Assembly: GCF_008365315.1 (NCBI RefSeq)
Contig: NZ_CP043506.1
Location: 1,904,001-1,968,000, forward strand
Reading direction: 5' to 3'
Length of the DNA: 64,000 nt
Source of the DNA: Acetobacter vaccinii
GTDB lineage: Bacteria; Pseudomonadota; Alphaproteobacteria; Acetobacterales; Acetobacteraceae
Shown: positions 51,540 through 60,818 of the stretch, in pieces
How positions within the stretch are numbered: the first letter of the stretch is position 1
How the letters are laid out: every line of letters begins with the position of its first letter
Made by a program: the position numbers and the translations under genes
The notes under the pieces: model-generated
What the model saw: only the letters and a program-made list of their open reading frames with translations
Told to the model about the DNA's origin: nothing
The model's database searches: none

Positions 51540-53651
51540 TTAGTGTGCTTTTGCAGCCAGAGAGCGGCGGATAAGAAACTGGCGGATATTCTCGGTTTCC
51601 TGCGGGGTCAGCATTTTGGAAAAGCCGACCATGCCATAGTTTTCCAAGGCACCTTTGCTGACAATGGCGCTAAAGGCTGCGTCATTGTCCAGCGCGCCAG
51701 ACCAGCGCAGGTCCGGCAGGACACCGCCAGCAACCGCGTTGTCACCATGGCAGGCCATGCAGAAGTGCTGGTACAGCATATATCCTTTTTCTGCCTTGGC
51801 AGCATCAAAGGTCTGCTGCGTGGGTACCACGGCCTGCCCGGTGCGGATTTCTGTGGGTAGGCTGGCCTGTCCATCCAATGCAAAAACCAACAGGCGGGAA
51901 TGGTTGATGGTGGTATTGGCATGTCGCGCCATAGCCCCGCCCATTAGCGGGAATGCACCGCCCCAGCCCACCTCGACCGCGATATACTGGCGGCCATTGA
52001 CGGCATAGGACACAGGGGGGGCCACAATGCCGCTATGGGCGTCAAAATGGTACAGGCGTTTGCCAGTATGGGCGTCATAGGCCTCAAAGCCGCCAGTGGC
52101 CAAACCCTGGAAGACGAGGTTACCAGCCGTCGCCAGCACACCGCCGTTCCAGGGGGTGTCATGGGGCACCTTGAAGGCAACCTTGCCTGCCACCGGGTCC
52201 CAGGCTTCCAGCCAGCCTTTGAGGCCACTGTTAACCGCGTTTACAATTTTGGGGTCATCGGGCAGGCCGGTCAGGTCAATGCCGAGGTTGACGCCCATCT
52301 TGTGCAGGGCAAAGTTTTTTTCTGGCAGGAATGGTTCTGGCAGTTCCTGGGCTGGAATATAAACATACCCAGTATCCGGGCTGTAGGCCATGGGAGCCCA
52401 GTTGTGCCCGCCTAGGGAGCCCGGAATACCCATCCATACCTTGCCGGTCAGCGACCAGAGGGAGTCTGGCACAAAGTTGGGTCGGCCTGTTTTGGGGTCA
52501 ACTCCTTTGGCCCAGTTCAGAAAAGTATAGGGTGTGGCGGAAACAAACTCTCCTGTTGCAGCATCAAGCAGGTAGAAAAAGCCGTTTTTGGGAGCCTGTG
52601 CCAGCAGGTGGCGCTTTTCACCATTCAGGGTCAGGTCAAGCAGCATCATGGGCTGGGATGCGGTAAAATCCCACTGGTCCATGGGCGTTTCCTGAAAGTG
52701 CCAGACATATTCGCCAGTTTCTGGTCGTATGGCAACAATGCTGGCCAGGAACAGGTTATCGCCCACCCCGTCTGAACGGACGCGGTAGTTCCAGGGGGAG
52801 CCATTACCAACCCCCAGAAACACCAGGTCGGTTTCCGGGTCATAGACAATGGAATCCCAGACCGTGCCGCCGCCGCCGGATGTTGTCCACGCGCCAGTCG
52901 GGCTCCATGTTCTGTATGCCCGGTCGTGCAGGATTTTGTCAGAAGCCGCGCCATCAGGTTTGTTGCCGGGGGCGGGCACAGTGTAGAAGCGCCATTTCAG
53001 TGCGCCGGTTTTTTCATCAAACCCGGAGACAAATCCGCGCGCCCCAAACTCCGCCCCGCCATTGCCGATCATGACAACGCCTTTGGCAACCCGGGGGGCA
53101 CCATCAATGGTGTAGGAGCGAATACCCCCCAGTGTTGCTTCCTGCGGGATGGTATTCACACTCCACAGCAGGTGCCCGTTTTTGGCGTCCAGCGCTAGGA
53201 GGCGCCCGTCAAATGTGCCTACAAAAACGCGGCCATCGGCATAGGCTGCGCCCCGGTTGACTGTATCGCAACAGCCACGGACTGCGGCATTGCCGGGCAC
53301 GCGCGGGTCGTAATACCACAAGACCTTGCCTGTCTCGGCCTCGACAGCTTCAACCTTGCTCCAGTTGGTGGTGACATACATCACCCCGTCAATAACCAGC
53401 GGCGTGCCTTCCTGTCCGCGGAAGGTGTCAAAGTCCTGGTACCATGCCAGCCCAAGGCGGGAAACTGTGTCCGTGTTGATCTGTTTGAGTGGGCTGTAGC
53501 GCTGCTCTGCCGGGGTGCGGCCGTGCTGGGGCCAGTTGGAATCCGCAATGGGGGTAGTCTGCGCCACGGCGGGAGCCGCAGCACAGAGGGCCAGGGCGAC
53601 ACCCAGGCCAGAAAGATGACGCCGTGCGGAAAGGGGGCGGGTGCGAGGCAT
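51540..53651 (-). CDS. PQQ-dependent quinohemoprotein alcohol dehydrogenase
   Basis: 703 residues with a signal peptide (GLGVALALCAAAPAVAQ). The PQQ beta-propeller has the adjacent-Cys disulfide in VRGCCDTVNRG, WSPTGAWTTSGGGGTVWDSIVYDPETD, and repeated tryptophan-docking motifs. A C-terminal cytochrome c domain has heme site FCMACHGD at about 630 and a Met ligand candidate in GFSKMLTP. The length fits single-subunit periplasmic type II enzymes, and no adhB or adhS gene is adjacent, unlike the acetic-acid type III complex. It oxidises primary alcohols to aldehydes. It is second in an operon behind an aldehyde dehydrogenase gene (20 bp between). Confidence 0.9.
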   Translation of the reverse strand: MPRTRPLSARRHLSGLGVALALCAAAPAVAQTTPIADSNWPQHGRTPAEQRYSPLKQINTDTVSRLGLAWYQDFDTFRGQEGTPLVIDGVMYVTTNWSKVEAVEAETGKVLWYYDPRVPGNAAVRGCCDTVNRGAAYADGRVFVGTFDGRLLALDAKNGHLLWSVNTIPQEATLGGIRSYTIDGAPRVAKGVVMIGNGGAEFGARGFVSGFDEKTGALKWRFYTVPAPGNKPDGAASDKILHDRAYRTWSPTGAWTTSGGGGTVWDSIVYDPETDLVFLGVGNGSPWNYRVRSDGVGDNLFLASIVAIRPETGEYVWHFQETPMDQWDFTASQPMMLLDLTLNGEKRHLLAQAPKNGFFYLLDAATGEFVSATPYTFLNWAKGVDPKTGRPNFVPDSLWSLTGKVWMGIPGSLGGHNWAPMAYSPDTGYVYIPAQELPEPFLPEKNFALHKMGVNLGIDLTGLPDDPKIVNAVNSGLKGWLEAWDPVAGKVAFKVPHDTPWNGGVLATAGNLVFQGLATGGFEAYDAHTGKRLYHFDAHSGIVAPPVSYAVNGRQYIAVEVGWGGAFPLMGGAMARHANTTINHSRLLVFALDGQASLPTEIRTGQAVVPTQQTFDAAKAEKGYMLYQHFCMACHGDNAVAGGVLPDLRWSGALDNDAAFSAIVSKGALENYGMVGFSKMLTPQETENIRQFLIRRSLAAKAH

Positions 53652-53671
53652 GGCAGTATGTGCCTTTCCTG

Positions 53672-55165
53672 TCAGTGGCGGATACAGATGGCCTTGGTCT
53701 CGGTAAAGGCATCCAGCCAGTTGGTGCCAAAGTCCTTGCCCATGCCGGAGTCCTTGAAGCCGCCAAACGGCATGTTCGGGTCGATCATCACGTGACTGTT
53801 CACCCAGACTGTGCCTGCTTGCATGCGCGGCGGCAGGTCCATGGCCTGTGACAGGCTACTGGTCCATACACTGGCGGCCAGACCGAAGGCGCAGTCATTG
53901 GCCAGGGCCAGTCCTTCTTCGGCATTGGCAACGCGGGTCAGGGTTATGACGGGGCCAAACACTTCTTCACGCACCAGCCGCAGGGATGGGTCCGGGTTGA
54001 GCACAACGGCGGGGCGCACATAGTAGCCGTCGCCTTGTGGTGTCTCTTGCCCCCACAGGATTTCTGCCCCGGCATCAATGGCGCCTTGCAGGTAATGCTG
54101 CACTTTTTTCTGATGCGCGGCAGAGGCAAGGGGGTTGATCTGGGCTGTCTCATCCAGGCCGGGGCCAATTTTCATGCTGGAGAGAACAGCCTGAAGACCC
54201 GTGGCAATGCGGTCAAACAGTGGTGCTTCGACATAGATACGTGAACACGCTGCACAGACCTGTCCCTGGTTGAGGAAACTGGCCAGAGCAAGGCCTGCAA
54301 CAACCTGATCAGGGTCGGCATCGGCCAGAACAAGAGCCGGGTTTTTGCCGCCGAGTTCGAGCGATACATGGGCCAGGCGGTCAGCGCAGACTGTGGCAAT
54401 ATGTTTGCCTACCGGGGTGGAGCCGGTAAAGCTGACCTTGGCAATGTCGGGGTTACGTACAAGGGCTTCCCCCGCAGTTCTGCCTGCGCCGGTCACAACG
54501 TTGAAAACCCCGTCAGGCACACCGGCTTCTGTCGCAAGGTGCGCCAGATATAGCAGGGTCAGCGGTGTGGTTTCGGCTGGCTTGGCTACAACGCAGCACC
54601 CTGCGGCCAAAGCGGGCAGCACTTTCCAGACCGCAATAACAAGCGGGAAGTTCCATGGTACAATACCGGCTACAACGCCCACGGGTTCCTTGCGGGTCAT
54701 GGCGGTATAGCGTGCGCCCGGTGGCAGCGGGATGGAAACATCCAGGCTCTGGCCGGTTATTTTGGTGGACAGCCCGGCGACATAGCGGATCCAGTTGCAG
54801 GCACCGCCGGATTCCAGAATACGTGACAGGGTAATGGATTTGCCTTGTTCCAGCGTTTCAAGCTGGGCCAGGATTTCAGCATCACGTTCCACAAGGGTGG
54901 CCAGCCTGAGCAAAATGGCCTCACGTGCGCAGGGGGCAAGGTCACGCCACACGCCTGTTGCAAACGCCTGTTTGGCAGAGGCAACAGCCCGGTTGACATC
55001 ATCAGCCGAGGCATCGGGCACGGAACTGATCTGCTGCCCGGTTGCGGGGTTGTGGACAGCAAGCCTGCCAGTGCTGTGCGCAGGGGTGTATGCGCCATCA
55101 ATATAAAGCTGGTGTGTCTGTGCCAGAAACGCCTGTACGGCGGGCAGAATGGAAATTTCGGTCAC
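53672..55165 (-). CDS. NAD(P)-dependent aldehyde dehydrogenase
   Basis: 497 residues. Family signatures: [18 protein letters not shown], the catalytic Glu in [11 protein letters not shown], the Cys nucleophile in [11 protein letters not shown], and [10 protein letters not shown], ending with [20 protein letters not shown]. It has no signal peptide, so it acts in the cytoplasm on aldehydes made or taken up there. It is first in the operon with the PQQ enzyme. The divergent promoter region is shared with the iac-type operon, suggesting that the oxidation products feed that pathway. Confidence 0.92.
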   Translation of the reverse strand: MTEISILPAVQAFLAQTHQLYIDGAYTPAHSTGRLAVHNPATGQQISSVPDASADDVNRAVASAKQAFATGVWRDLAPCAREAILLRLATLVERDAEILAQLETLEQGKSITLSRILESGGACNWIRYVAGLSTKITGQSLDVSIPLPPGARYTAMTRKEPVGVVAGIVPWNFPLVIAVWKVLPALAAGCCVVAKPAETTPLTLLYLAHLATEAGVPDGVFNVVTGAGRTAGEALVRNPDIAKVSFTGSTPVGKHIATVCADRLAHVSLELGGKNPALVLADADPDQVVAGLALASFLNQGQVCAACSRIYVEAPLFDRIATGLQAVLSSMKIGPGLDETAQINPLASAAHQKKVQHYLQGAIDAGAEILWGQETPQGDGYYVRPAVVLNPDPSLRLVREEVFGPVITLTRVANAEEGLALANDCAFGLAASVWTSSLSQAMDLPPRMQAGTVWVNSHVMIDPNMPFGGFKDSGMGKDFGTNWLDAFTETKAICIRH

Positions 55166-55510
55166 GGCACGATCTTTCGCAGTGTGTGGGCGGCCCGGCC
55201 TGAGAGGGGCATTGCCCGTTATATCGAAACCGCAATGAGATTACGGGTTATAATTTTCATTTTCAAGAGAATGTTCGTGCATAAAATTATGATTAATGTC
55301 CACTAAAGTGGCTGCTTATAGATGCGGTCTGTTTTTGTAAAAATATGAATGAATAGGAATCGAATACCTATAAAAACAGCTAAAAACTAGGGTTTTTGTG
55401 GGCTTTTGATCAGCTTTTCCGAGAGCTATCCATGGCACAGACTGATAAAATTCGATTCGATTCCGATAGAAAAATTACTTGAAAAGGATAGCAATATGGA
55501 ATAAGCCAGA
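55166..55510. promoter_or_regulatory. divergent control region between the dehydrogenase operon and the iac-type operon
   Basis: 345 bp, AT-rich. It contains GGAATCGAAT at 55356-55365 inside a larger inverted repeat (ATAGG at 55353-55357, CCTAT at 55367-55371). The reverse orientation, ATTCGATTCC, recurs at 55455-55464, close to the iacA start. These look like operators for a common regulator of both directions, perhaps the nearby MarR protein. Confidence 0.5.
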
Positions 55511-56749
55511 ATGCAGGGCGCGGGACACCCGTTCCGGCCGCCCTTGATGAACCAAGGGGCAGCACGACTGCCCCCGCGACTGATCGAGAACATACAGATG
55601 CTCAATGATTCTCCCCGGGTGGCAGAGGTATTTCTGGAAGGCGGCGTGCTGGAAGAAACGCTGGCCACAATCCAGAAGGATGCCCTTACATACCGTGCGA
55701 TGCGCCGGGTTCCTCAAGACATTGTAGAAAGGTTTCGCAAGCTTGGCGTTTATCGCGCCTTGGTGGCGCGGCAGTTCGGTGGCCTTGAAGTAACACCCAT
55801 GGCTTTTCTGGAACTGATAGAAGCCATTGCCGTGGCCGATGCCTCATGCGGGTGGGTGGCCAGCTTTGGTGTGTCGGCCACGTATCTGGCGGCTCTCCCC
55901 CTCACGACGCTTGAAACACTTTATGCCAATGGGCCGGATGTTGTTTTTGCCGGGGCTATTTTCCCGCCGCAGAAAGTGCAGTGTACGGACGGTGGTTTTG
56001 TTGTCAGTGGCCGCTGGCCCTACGCCAGCGGGTGCATGGGGGCCTCCCTGATTGGTGTTGGCATTGGTGTGGAGGGCGAAGCCGGTGGCCTGCCCCGTAC
56101 CGCCGTCATGCCCGCCTCTGCTGTAACCATTGACGAAACCTGGAATACCATCGGCCTTGCCGCCACAGGCAGCCATGATGTGGTGGTCGAAAACGTGTTT
56201 GTTCCTGAGGAATGGACATTCACCCGTGGTGGCGCGCCTAACCTGGATATTCCGCTGTATTCCTACCCCTCACTGGGGCTGGCAGCGCAGGTGCTGACGG
56301 TTGTGGGGCTGGGGTGTGCCCGGCGCGCTCTGGACGAGGTGCGTAACATGGCGGCCCACCGCTCCATTACTGGCGCGCCGACATTGGGCGACCGTCCCTA
56401 TGTGCAGCAGATGGTGGGTGAGGCCGAGGCCGAACTGGGGGCTGCCCGTGCCCTGTTCTACGCTGCCACGCACAGTGTGTGGGACCGGCTGTGCGCCGGG
56501 CAGGCGGCATCGGTGGAAGATGCAAACTCCGTGCGCCTGGCTGCGACCCATGCCGCGCAGGTGGCGTTTGATGTGGCCCGCAAGTGCTTCTCCATGGGGG
56601 GCATCGCTGCTGTTCAGACAGACCACATTCTTGGCCGCTGCCTACAGGACTGCGCGGTTGTCGCGCAGCATGCCTTCATGGCGCGGGGGAATTACGAAGT
56701 CGGGGGCAAGGTGGCGCTCGGGCGCGGGGGGCGGCCTGGCTACCCCTGA
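55511..56749 (+). CDS. iacA: IacA-like flavin-dependent monooxygenase (acyl-CoA dehydrogenase fold)
   Basis: Up to 412 residues; the start is uncertain, with in-frame ATGs at 55511, 55547 and 55598. The fold is acyl-CoA dehydrogenase-like but of the two-component hydroxylase group: RRVPQDIVERFRKLGVYRALVARQFGGLEV, ASCGWVASFGVSATY, VVSGRWPYASGCMGAS, and DHILGRCLQDCAVVAQHAFM near the C-terminus. In the iac pathway IacA hydroxylates indole-3-acetate with reduced flavin supplied by IacG, whose homologue is encoded downstream. Operon order and the companion genes support iacA over other members such as HpaB-type hydroxylases. Confidence 0.75.
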   Translation: MQGAGHPFRPPLMNQGAARLPPRLIENIQMLNDSPRVAEVFLEGGVLEETLATIQKDALTYRAMRRVPQDIVERFRKLGVYRALVARQFGGLEVTPMAFLELIEAIAVADASCGWVASFGVSATYLAALPLTTLETLYANGPDVVFAGAIFPPQKVQCTDGGFVVSGRWPYASGCMGASLIGVGIGVEGEAGGLPRTAVMPASAVTIDETWNTIGLAATGSHDVVVENVFVPEEWTFTRGGAPNLDIPLYSYPSLGLAAQVLTVVGLGCARRALDEVRNMAAHRSITGAPTLGDRPYVQQMVGEAEAELGAARALFYAATHSVWDRLCAGQAASVEDANSVRLAATHAAQVAFDVARKCFSMGGIAAVQTDHILGRCLQDCAVVAQHAFMARGNYEVGGKVALGRGGRPGYP

Positions 56750-56798
56750 TGGTGCAGCCTGACAAAACGCCCGATCATACAGAGTAAGGATGAAAGAC

Positions 56799-58076
56799 AT
56801 GACCATTCTTCCAGACCCCGCCAGCCTTGTGAACGAGGACCGTGCGGATGGCTCCATCTACAGCAACCCCGATCTGTACACCATGGAAATGGACCGCATT
56901 TTCATGCACAACTGGATCTGGGTCGCGCATCGGAGTGACCTGCCTGATCCCGGCAGCTTTATAACCACCTTTATTGGCCAGCACCCGGTTATTGTCTCGC
57001 GCGATCGTAAGGGTGAGGTGCATGTGCTGCTCAACCGCTGCCGCCATCGTGGGGCAACAGTGTGCGAACATAAGCGCGGCAAGGCCGCCAGCTTTGTCTG
57101 CCCTTACCATGGCTGGGCCTATGGGCAGGATGGCGCACTGCGTGGCGTGCCGTTCCAGGAAGGGTATTCAGGTCAGCTCGACAAGAGCAAGCACCCGTTG
57201 GTGTCCTTGCGGGTTGAGGAATACAACGGTCTGATCTTTGCCACCTTTGACCCCGACATTATGCCGCTGACAGACTGGCTGGGCCGTGCGAAAGTGTGGA
57301 TCGACCTGTTTATGAAGCAGGGGGCAGGCTGGCCGGTTAAAACCATGGGGGAACACAAGTTCACCTTCCCTGGTAACTGGAAAATCCAGCTCGAAAACAC
57401 GACCGACGCTTATCATTTCCCCATTGTTCACAAATCCTTCCTGGATTCCGTGGACAATGAAACCCAGACCATTTTCGACTTTGTTGAGGGGGAAGGGTAT
57501 GTGGAGGATCTGGGCAACGGCCATTCCGTCATGGTCATGATCCCGGATCTGGTGGATCTGGAAGACAACCTCGACGCCCCCATTCCCGCCCGGTTTGAAG
57601 CTCTGGCCGAAGCCCTGTCCAAGGACTACCCGCCTGAACAGGTGCGCCGTATTGTCCGCGCTGTTGGTGGGTCTGGCTTTAACCTCAACCTGTATCCCAA
57701 CCTTGCCTGCTCCATGGCTTTCTTCCGGGTCCTGCGGCCTCTGGCAGCGACGGAAACGGAAATCCGCCATATTGCCATTGGCATGGATGGCGGGCCTGAC
57801 ATTGCAAACGAAGTCCGCCTGCGCCTGCATGAACATTTCCAGGGGCCGATGGGTTTTGGTACCCCTGATGATTCCGAGGCATGGGACCGTGTGCAGCGTG
57901 GGGCATTGGCGGGCTACAATATCGACATTCTGCTCAACCGTGGGCTGGGGCATGAGGCCCGGCGTGAAAACGGAAACCTGTTCAGCGATGTCAGCGCCGA
58001 AACCGGCATGCGCGCAGCCTACCGGCAGTGGCTGGCGGATATGACACGTACAACTGACGCCGAGGAGTGCGCCTGA
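56799..58076 (+). CDS. iacC: IacC-like Rieske dioxygenase, large subunit
   Basis: About 425 residues from the ATG at 56799, eight bases after AAGGA; the ATG at 56790 sits on the ribosome site. The Rieske centre is CRHRGATVCEHKRG then CPYHGWAYG, with Cys/His pairs near 81/83 and 101/104. The mononuclear iron site is in TTDAYHFPIVHKSF (Asp, His, His). It forms the dioxygenase with the small subunit gene overlapping by one base. By the iac model the enzyme acts on a dioxindole-type intermediate en route to catechol. Confidence 0.8.
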   Translation: MTILPDPASLVNEDRADGSIYSNPDLYTMEMDRIFMHNWIWVAHRSDLPDPGSFITTFIGQHPVIVSRDRKGEVHVLLNRCRHRGATVCEHKRGKAASFVCPYHGWAYGQDGALRGVPFQEGYSGQLDKSKHPLVSLRVEEYNGLIFATFDPDIMPLTDWLGRAKVWIDLFMKQGAGWPVKTMGEHKFTFPGNWKIQLENTTDAYHFPIVHKSFLDSVDNETQTIFDFVEGEGYVEDLGNGHSVMVMIPDLVDLEDNLDAPIPARFEALAEALSKDYPPEQVRRIVRAVGGSGFNLNLYPNLACSMAFFRVLRPLAATETEIRHIAIGMDGGPDIANEVRLRLHEHFQGPMGFGTPDDSEAWDRVQRGALAGYNIDILLNRGLGHEARRENGNLFSDVSAETGMRAAYRQWLADMTRTTDAEECA

Positions 58077-58549
58077 TGAGCATTACCCTTGATGACGCCA
58101 TTGCGCTGGTGACACTGGAAGCCGACATGCTTGACCATGGGGACTTCAGGGACTGGTTGTCTCTGTATACTCCCGATGGGCTGTATGTGGTGCCGATCGA
58201 CCCTGATACGGAGTGCTTTGAAAAAACACTCAACTATGCCTACGATAATGCGGAAATGCGCCAGAACCGGGTGGAGCGCCTGCTGGGTGGGCGTGCCATT
58301 TCCGCCATGCCGCCAGCCCGTACGGTCCGTATGCTGGGGCGTTACCGCATGCTGGAAACGGATGCGGCCCAGTGCACCCTGCGCTGCGCCCAGTTGCTGA
58401 CAGAACTGCGGCAGGGGCGTGAACGCTACTACGCGGCTAACGTCACCTTCCGCCTTGTCAGCACAGCGGAGGGGCTGAAGATTGACCGCAAGATCATTCG
58501 ACTGCTGACTTCGACCGAAGCCCTGACAGCAGTGAGTTACATTCTGTGA
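58076..58549 (+). CDS. iacD: IacD-like dioxygenase small subunit
   Basis: 157 residues. The ATG at 58076 overlaps the large-subunit stop (TGATG) and has GAGGAG about nine bases upstream. It is an NTF2-like fold of the ring-hydroxylating dioxygenase beta family: ADMLDHGDFRDWLSLYTPDGLYVVP and RTVRMLGRYRML followed by RERYYAANVTFRLV. It has a structural role in the dioxygenase hexamer. Confidence 0.78.
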   Translation: MSITLDDAIALVTLEADMLDHGDFRDWLSLYTPDGLYVVPIDPDTECFEKTLNYAYDNAEMRQNRVERLLGGRAISAMPPARTVRMLGRYRMLETDAAQCTLRCAQLLTELRQGRERYYAANVTFRLVSTAEGLKIDRKIIRLLTSTEALTAVSYIL

Positions 58550-59280
58550 CGCCGGTTGCCCTTGTCACCGGTGGTGCACGTGGGCTGGGTGCCTGCATTG
58601 CGCGGCACCTTGCCTCCGAAGGGTACCGTGTTGCTGTAGCTGACCGGGACCTGGCCCAAGCCAAGGCGACTGCTCAGGCCATAGGGCCGCAGGCTGCGGG
58701 TATTGCGCTGGATGTGTCGTCGGAAGACGCGATGGAAGAGGCGCTGGACACCGTTGTGCGGCAGTTTGGCCTGCCATGGCTGCTGGTCAACAACGCCGCC
58801 ATCATGAAGGCCGAAAAGGTGCTGGATATTGGCATCGACACGTTTGACGCCATTATGGCGGTCAACCTGCGTGGCACGTTCCTGGGCAGCCAGCGCTTTG
58901 CCAGGCGGCTGCGTGCGGCCAACAAGGGGGGGCGGATTGTCAATATCGGCTCTCTGGCGGGGGAGAACGGGGGCACAGCCACAGGCGCCCATTACGCGGC
59001 GTCCAAAGGGGGTGTGCATACGCTGACCAAGGTGTTCGCCCGCGATCTGGCTCCCCACGGTATTACGGTCAACGCCATTGCCCCCGGCCCGCTGGACCTG
59101 CCCTCGGTGGCAGAAACCATCGGGGAGGAAAATGCCCGGCGCGCCATGGCCAGCCTGCCGACAGGTGAACCCGGTCGACCGGAAACCGTGGCACGTATGG
59201 TGGTGGAACTGGCCCGGCCCGATGCCGGGGCCATTACCGGGTCTATCATTGACATTAACAGCGGACTTTACATGCGATGA
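58546..59280 (+). CDS. iacE: IacE-like short-chain dehydrogenase/reductase
   Basis: 244 residues from a GTG at 58546 that overlaps the small-subunit stop by 4 bp. The cofactor motif is VTGGARGLGACIARHL, then LLVNNAAIMK. The catalytic residues are Ser in VNIGSLAGENGG and Tyr/Lys in HYAASKGG. In the iac pathway an SDR of this kind converts 2-hydroxy-indole-3-acetate to the dioxindole acid. It overlaps the reductase gene by ATGA. Confidence 0.78.
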   Translation: MTPVALVTGGARGLGACIARHLASEGYRVAVADRDLAQAKATAQAIGPQAAGIALDVSSEDAMEEALDTVVRQFGLPWLLVNNAAIMKAEKVLDIGIDTFDAIMAVNLRGTFLGSQRFARRLRAANKGGRIVNIGSLAGENGGTATGAHYAASKGGVHTLTKVFARDLAPHGITVNAIAPGPLDLPSVAETIGEENARRAMASLPTGEPGRPETVARMVVELARPDAGAITGSIIDINSGLYMR

Positions 59281-60236
59281 CAGACAGACAGGCTCCGCAG
59301 TCCTTTGCGGTTAAGGTGGACAGTGTTGAACAACTGGGAGACGTTCTGTCGTTTTCCGTAACCATGCCAGACGCGTCACCCCTGCCGGAATGGGAGGCCG
59401 GGGCCCATGTCGATCTACTGTTGGGTGATGGTCTGACCCGCCAGTATTCCCTGTGCGGTAACCCTGCCGACAGGTCATGCTACAGGCTTGCGGTGCTGCG
59501 TGAACCACAGTCCCGTGGCGGGTCGCAGGCGGTGCATGATACTGTGCGCCATGGCGGTAGCCTGACAATCGGAGCACCCCGCAACCTATTTCCGCTGGCG
59601 CAGGGCGGCAGTCATGCCGTGCTGGTCGGCGGCGGCATCGGGGTGACACCGCTGATTGCCATGGCGTATGAACTGTACGATCGGGGCCAGTCTTTTACGC
59701 TGCATTATGTGGCACGCAACCCGGTTTTTGCATCGTTCCTTATGACGCTGCCTTTTGCCGCATCTGTTGTCGTGCATGACCGCAGCAGCCCCGATGCACC
59801 CCGCTTTTCACCAGGCGCGGCCTTGGGGGATGTGGCGGACAAAAGCCAGACCCATGTTTATACCTGCGGGCCTGTCGGGCTGATGGATGCGGTTTTTACC
59901 GCAGGCCAGGAACTCGGCTACCCCAGCGCCAACCTGCACCGCGAGGCCTTTTCCGCGCAGCCTGTGACCGGGGGCGAAGGCTTTGCCGTTCTGGCCGCCA
60001 AATCAGGCATTCGGGTGGATGTCGCGCCGGATGAAACCATTGTTGCGGCTTTGGGGCGTGCGGGTGTCAAGGTCAGTGTCAGTTGTGAGCAGGGTATCTG
60101 CGGCAGTTGCGTTGTCAGTATTCTGGAAGGTGAACCCGATCACAGGGATGAATACCTGACAGAAGACGAACGCACGGACCAGATTGCCTTGTGCTGTTCG
60201 CGTTCGCGCTCGCCGCTGCTGGTTGTGGATATCTAA
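59277..60236 (+). CDS. iacF: IacF-like ferredoxin reductase (phthalate dioxygenase reductase type)
   Basis: 319 residues: a flavin-binding barrel (RQYSLCGNPADRSCYRLAVLRE), a nucleotide domain (LVGGGIGVTPLIAMAYEL, TCGPVGLMDAV) and a C-terminal plant-type 2Fe-2S domain with C270, C275, C278 (CEQGICGSC) and a fourth Cys near 306. It passes electrons from NAD(P)H to the IacCD Rieske centre. The ATGA overlap with the SDR gene shows tight coupling. Confidence 0.8.
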   Translation: MTDRQAPQSFAVKVDSVEQLGDVLSFSVTMPDASPLPEWEAGAHVDLLLGDGLTRQYSLCGNPADRSCYRLAVLREPQSRGGSQAVHDTVRHGGSLTIGAPRNLFPLAQGGSHAVLVGGGIGVTPLIAMAYELYDRGQSFTLHYVARNPVFASFLMTLPFAASVVVHDRSSPDAPRFSPGAALGDVADKSQTHVYTCGPVGLMDAVFTAGQELGYPSANLHREAFSAQPVTGGEGFAVLAAKSGIRVDVAPDETIVAALGRAGVKVSVSCEQGICGSCVVSILEGEPDHRDEYLTEDERTDQIALCCSRSRSPLLVVDI

Positions 60237-60305
60237 GGCAAACAGCGCAGTCTGTGCAGGGCTGCGCGGTGACTATGGCATTTTCTAAAACGGGATAACG
60301 GTATT

Positions 60306-60788
60306 ATGGATACAGTCACATCGGATATGTTCCGGCGCGCCATGTCCCATTTTGCGACTGGTGTTGCTGTCGTGACGGCACGGGGTGCGGAAGGGGACTG
60401 TGGGGCGACCATCAGTGCGCTCAGTTCAGTTTCTCTCGACCCGTTGACACTGCTTGTCTGCCTGCACCGCAAAAGTGCGACATGCCGCGCTATTGAGGAA
60501 AGCGGCACCTTTGGTCTGAGTATTCTCAACAAGGCGCAGCAGGACATGGCCATGCATTTTGCGGGCAAGTCCGATGGAAAATCTTTTGATGAATACTGTG
60601 TCCAGAGCGAAAGCGGGCATTTTTTCGTCAGGGATGCGCTGGTGCAGATCGGGGTCAGTGTTGTGGAAACACTGCGTGGCGGCACGCATGAAATCTTTCT
60701 GGCACAGCCTGTCAGCATAGGGTTCCACCCCGACCAGGGTCGCCAGCCTTTGCTGTATTTCCGCGGTGCGTTCGACCTGGCGGCCTAA
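60306..60788 (+). CDS. iacG: IacG-like flavin reductase
   Basis: 160 residues of the FMN-binding split-barrel family: FRRAMSHFATGVAVVTARG, GATISALSSVSLDPLTLLVCLHRKSATCRAIEESGTFGLSILN, and GRQPLLYFRGAFDLAA. It provides reduced flavin to the IacA monooxygenase. There is a 69-bp gap from iacF with no terminator, so it is probably in the same operon. Confidence 0.78.
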   Translation: MDTVTSDMFRRAMSHFATGVAVVTARGAEGDCGATISALSSVSLDPLTLLVCLHRKSATCRAIEESGTFGLSILNKAQQDMAMHFAGKSDGKSFDEYCVQSESGHFFVRDALVQIGVSVVETLRGGTHEIFLAQPVSIGFHPDQGRQPLLYFRGAFDLAA

Positions 60789-60818
60789 ACACCTCTTTGT
60801 CATAAAGGGAGACAGAGC

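Noticed and set aside
51540..53651. Assignment of the PQQ dehydrogenase as AdhA of the three-subunit acetic-acid enzyme
   Set aside because: No adhB or adhS gene is next to it and the length fits single-subunit quinohemoprotein enzymes better.
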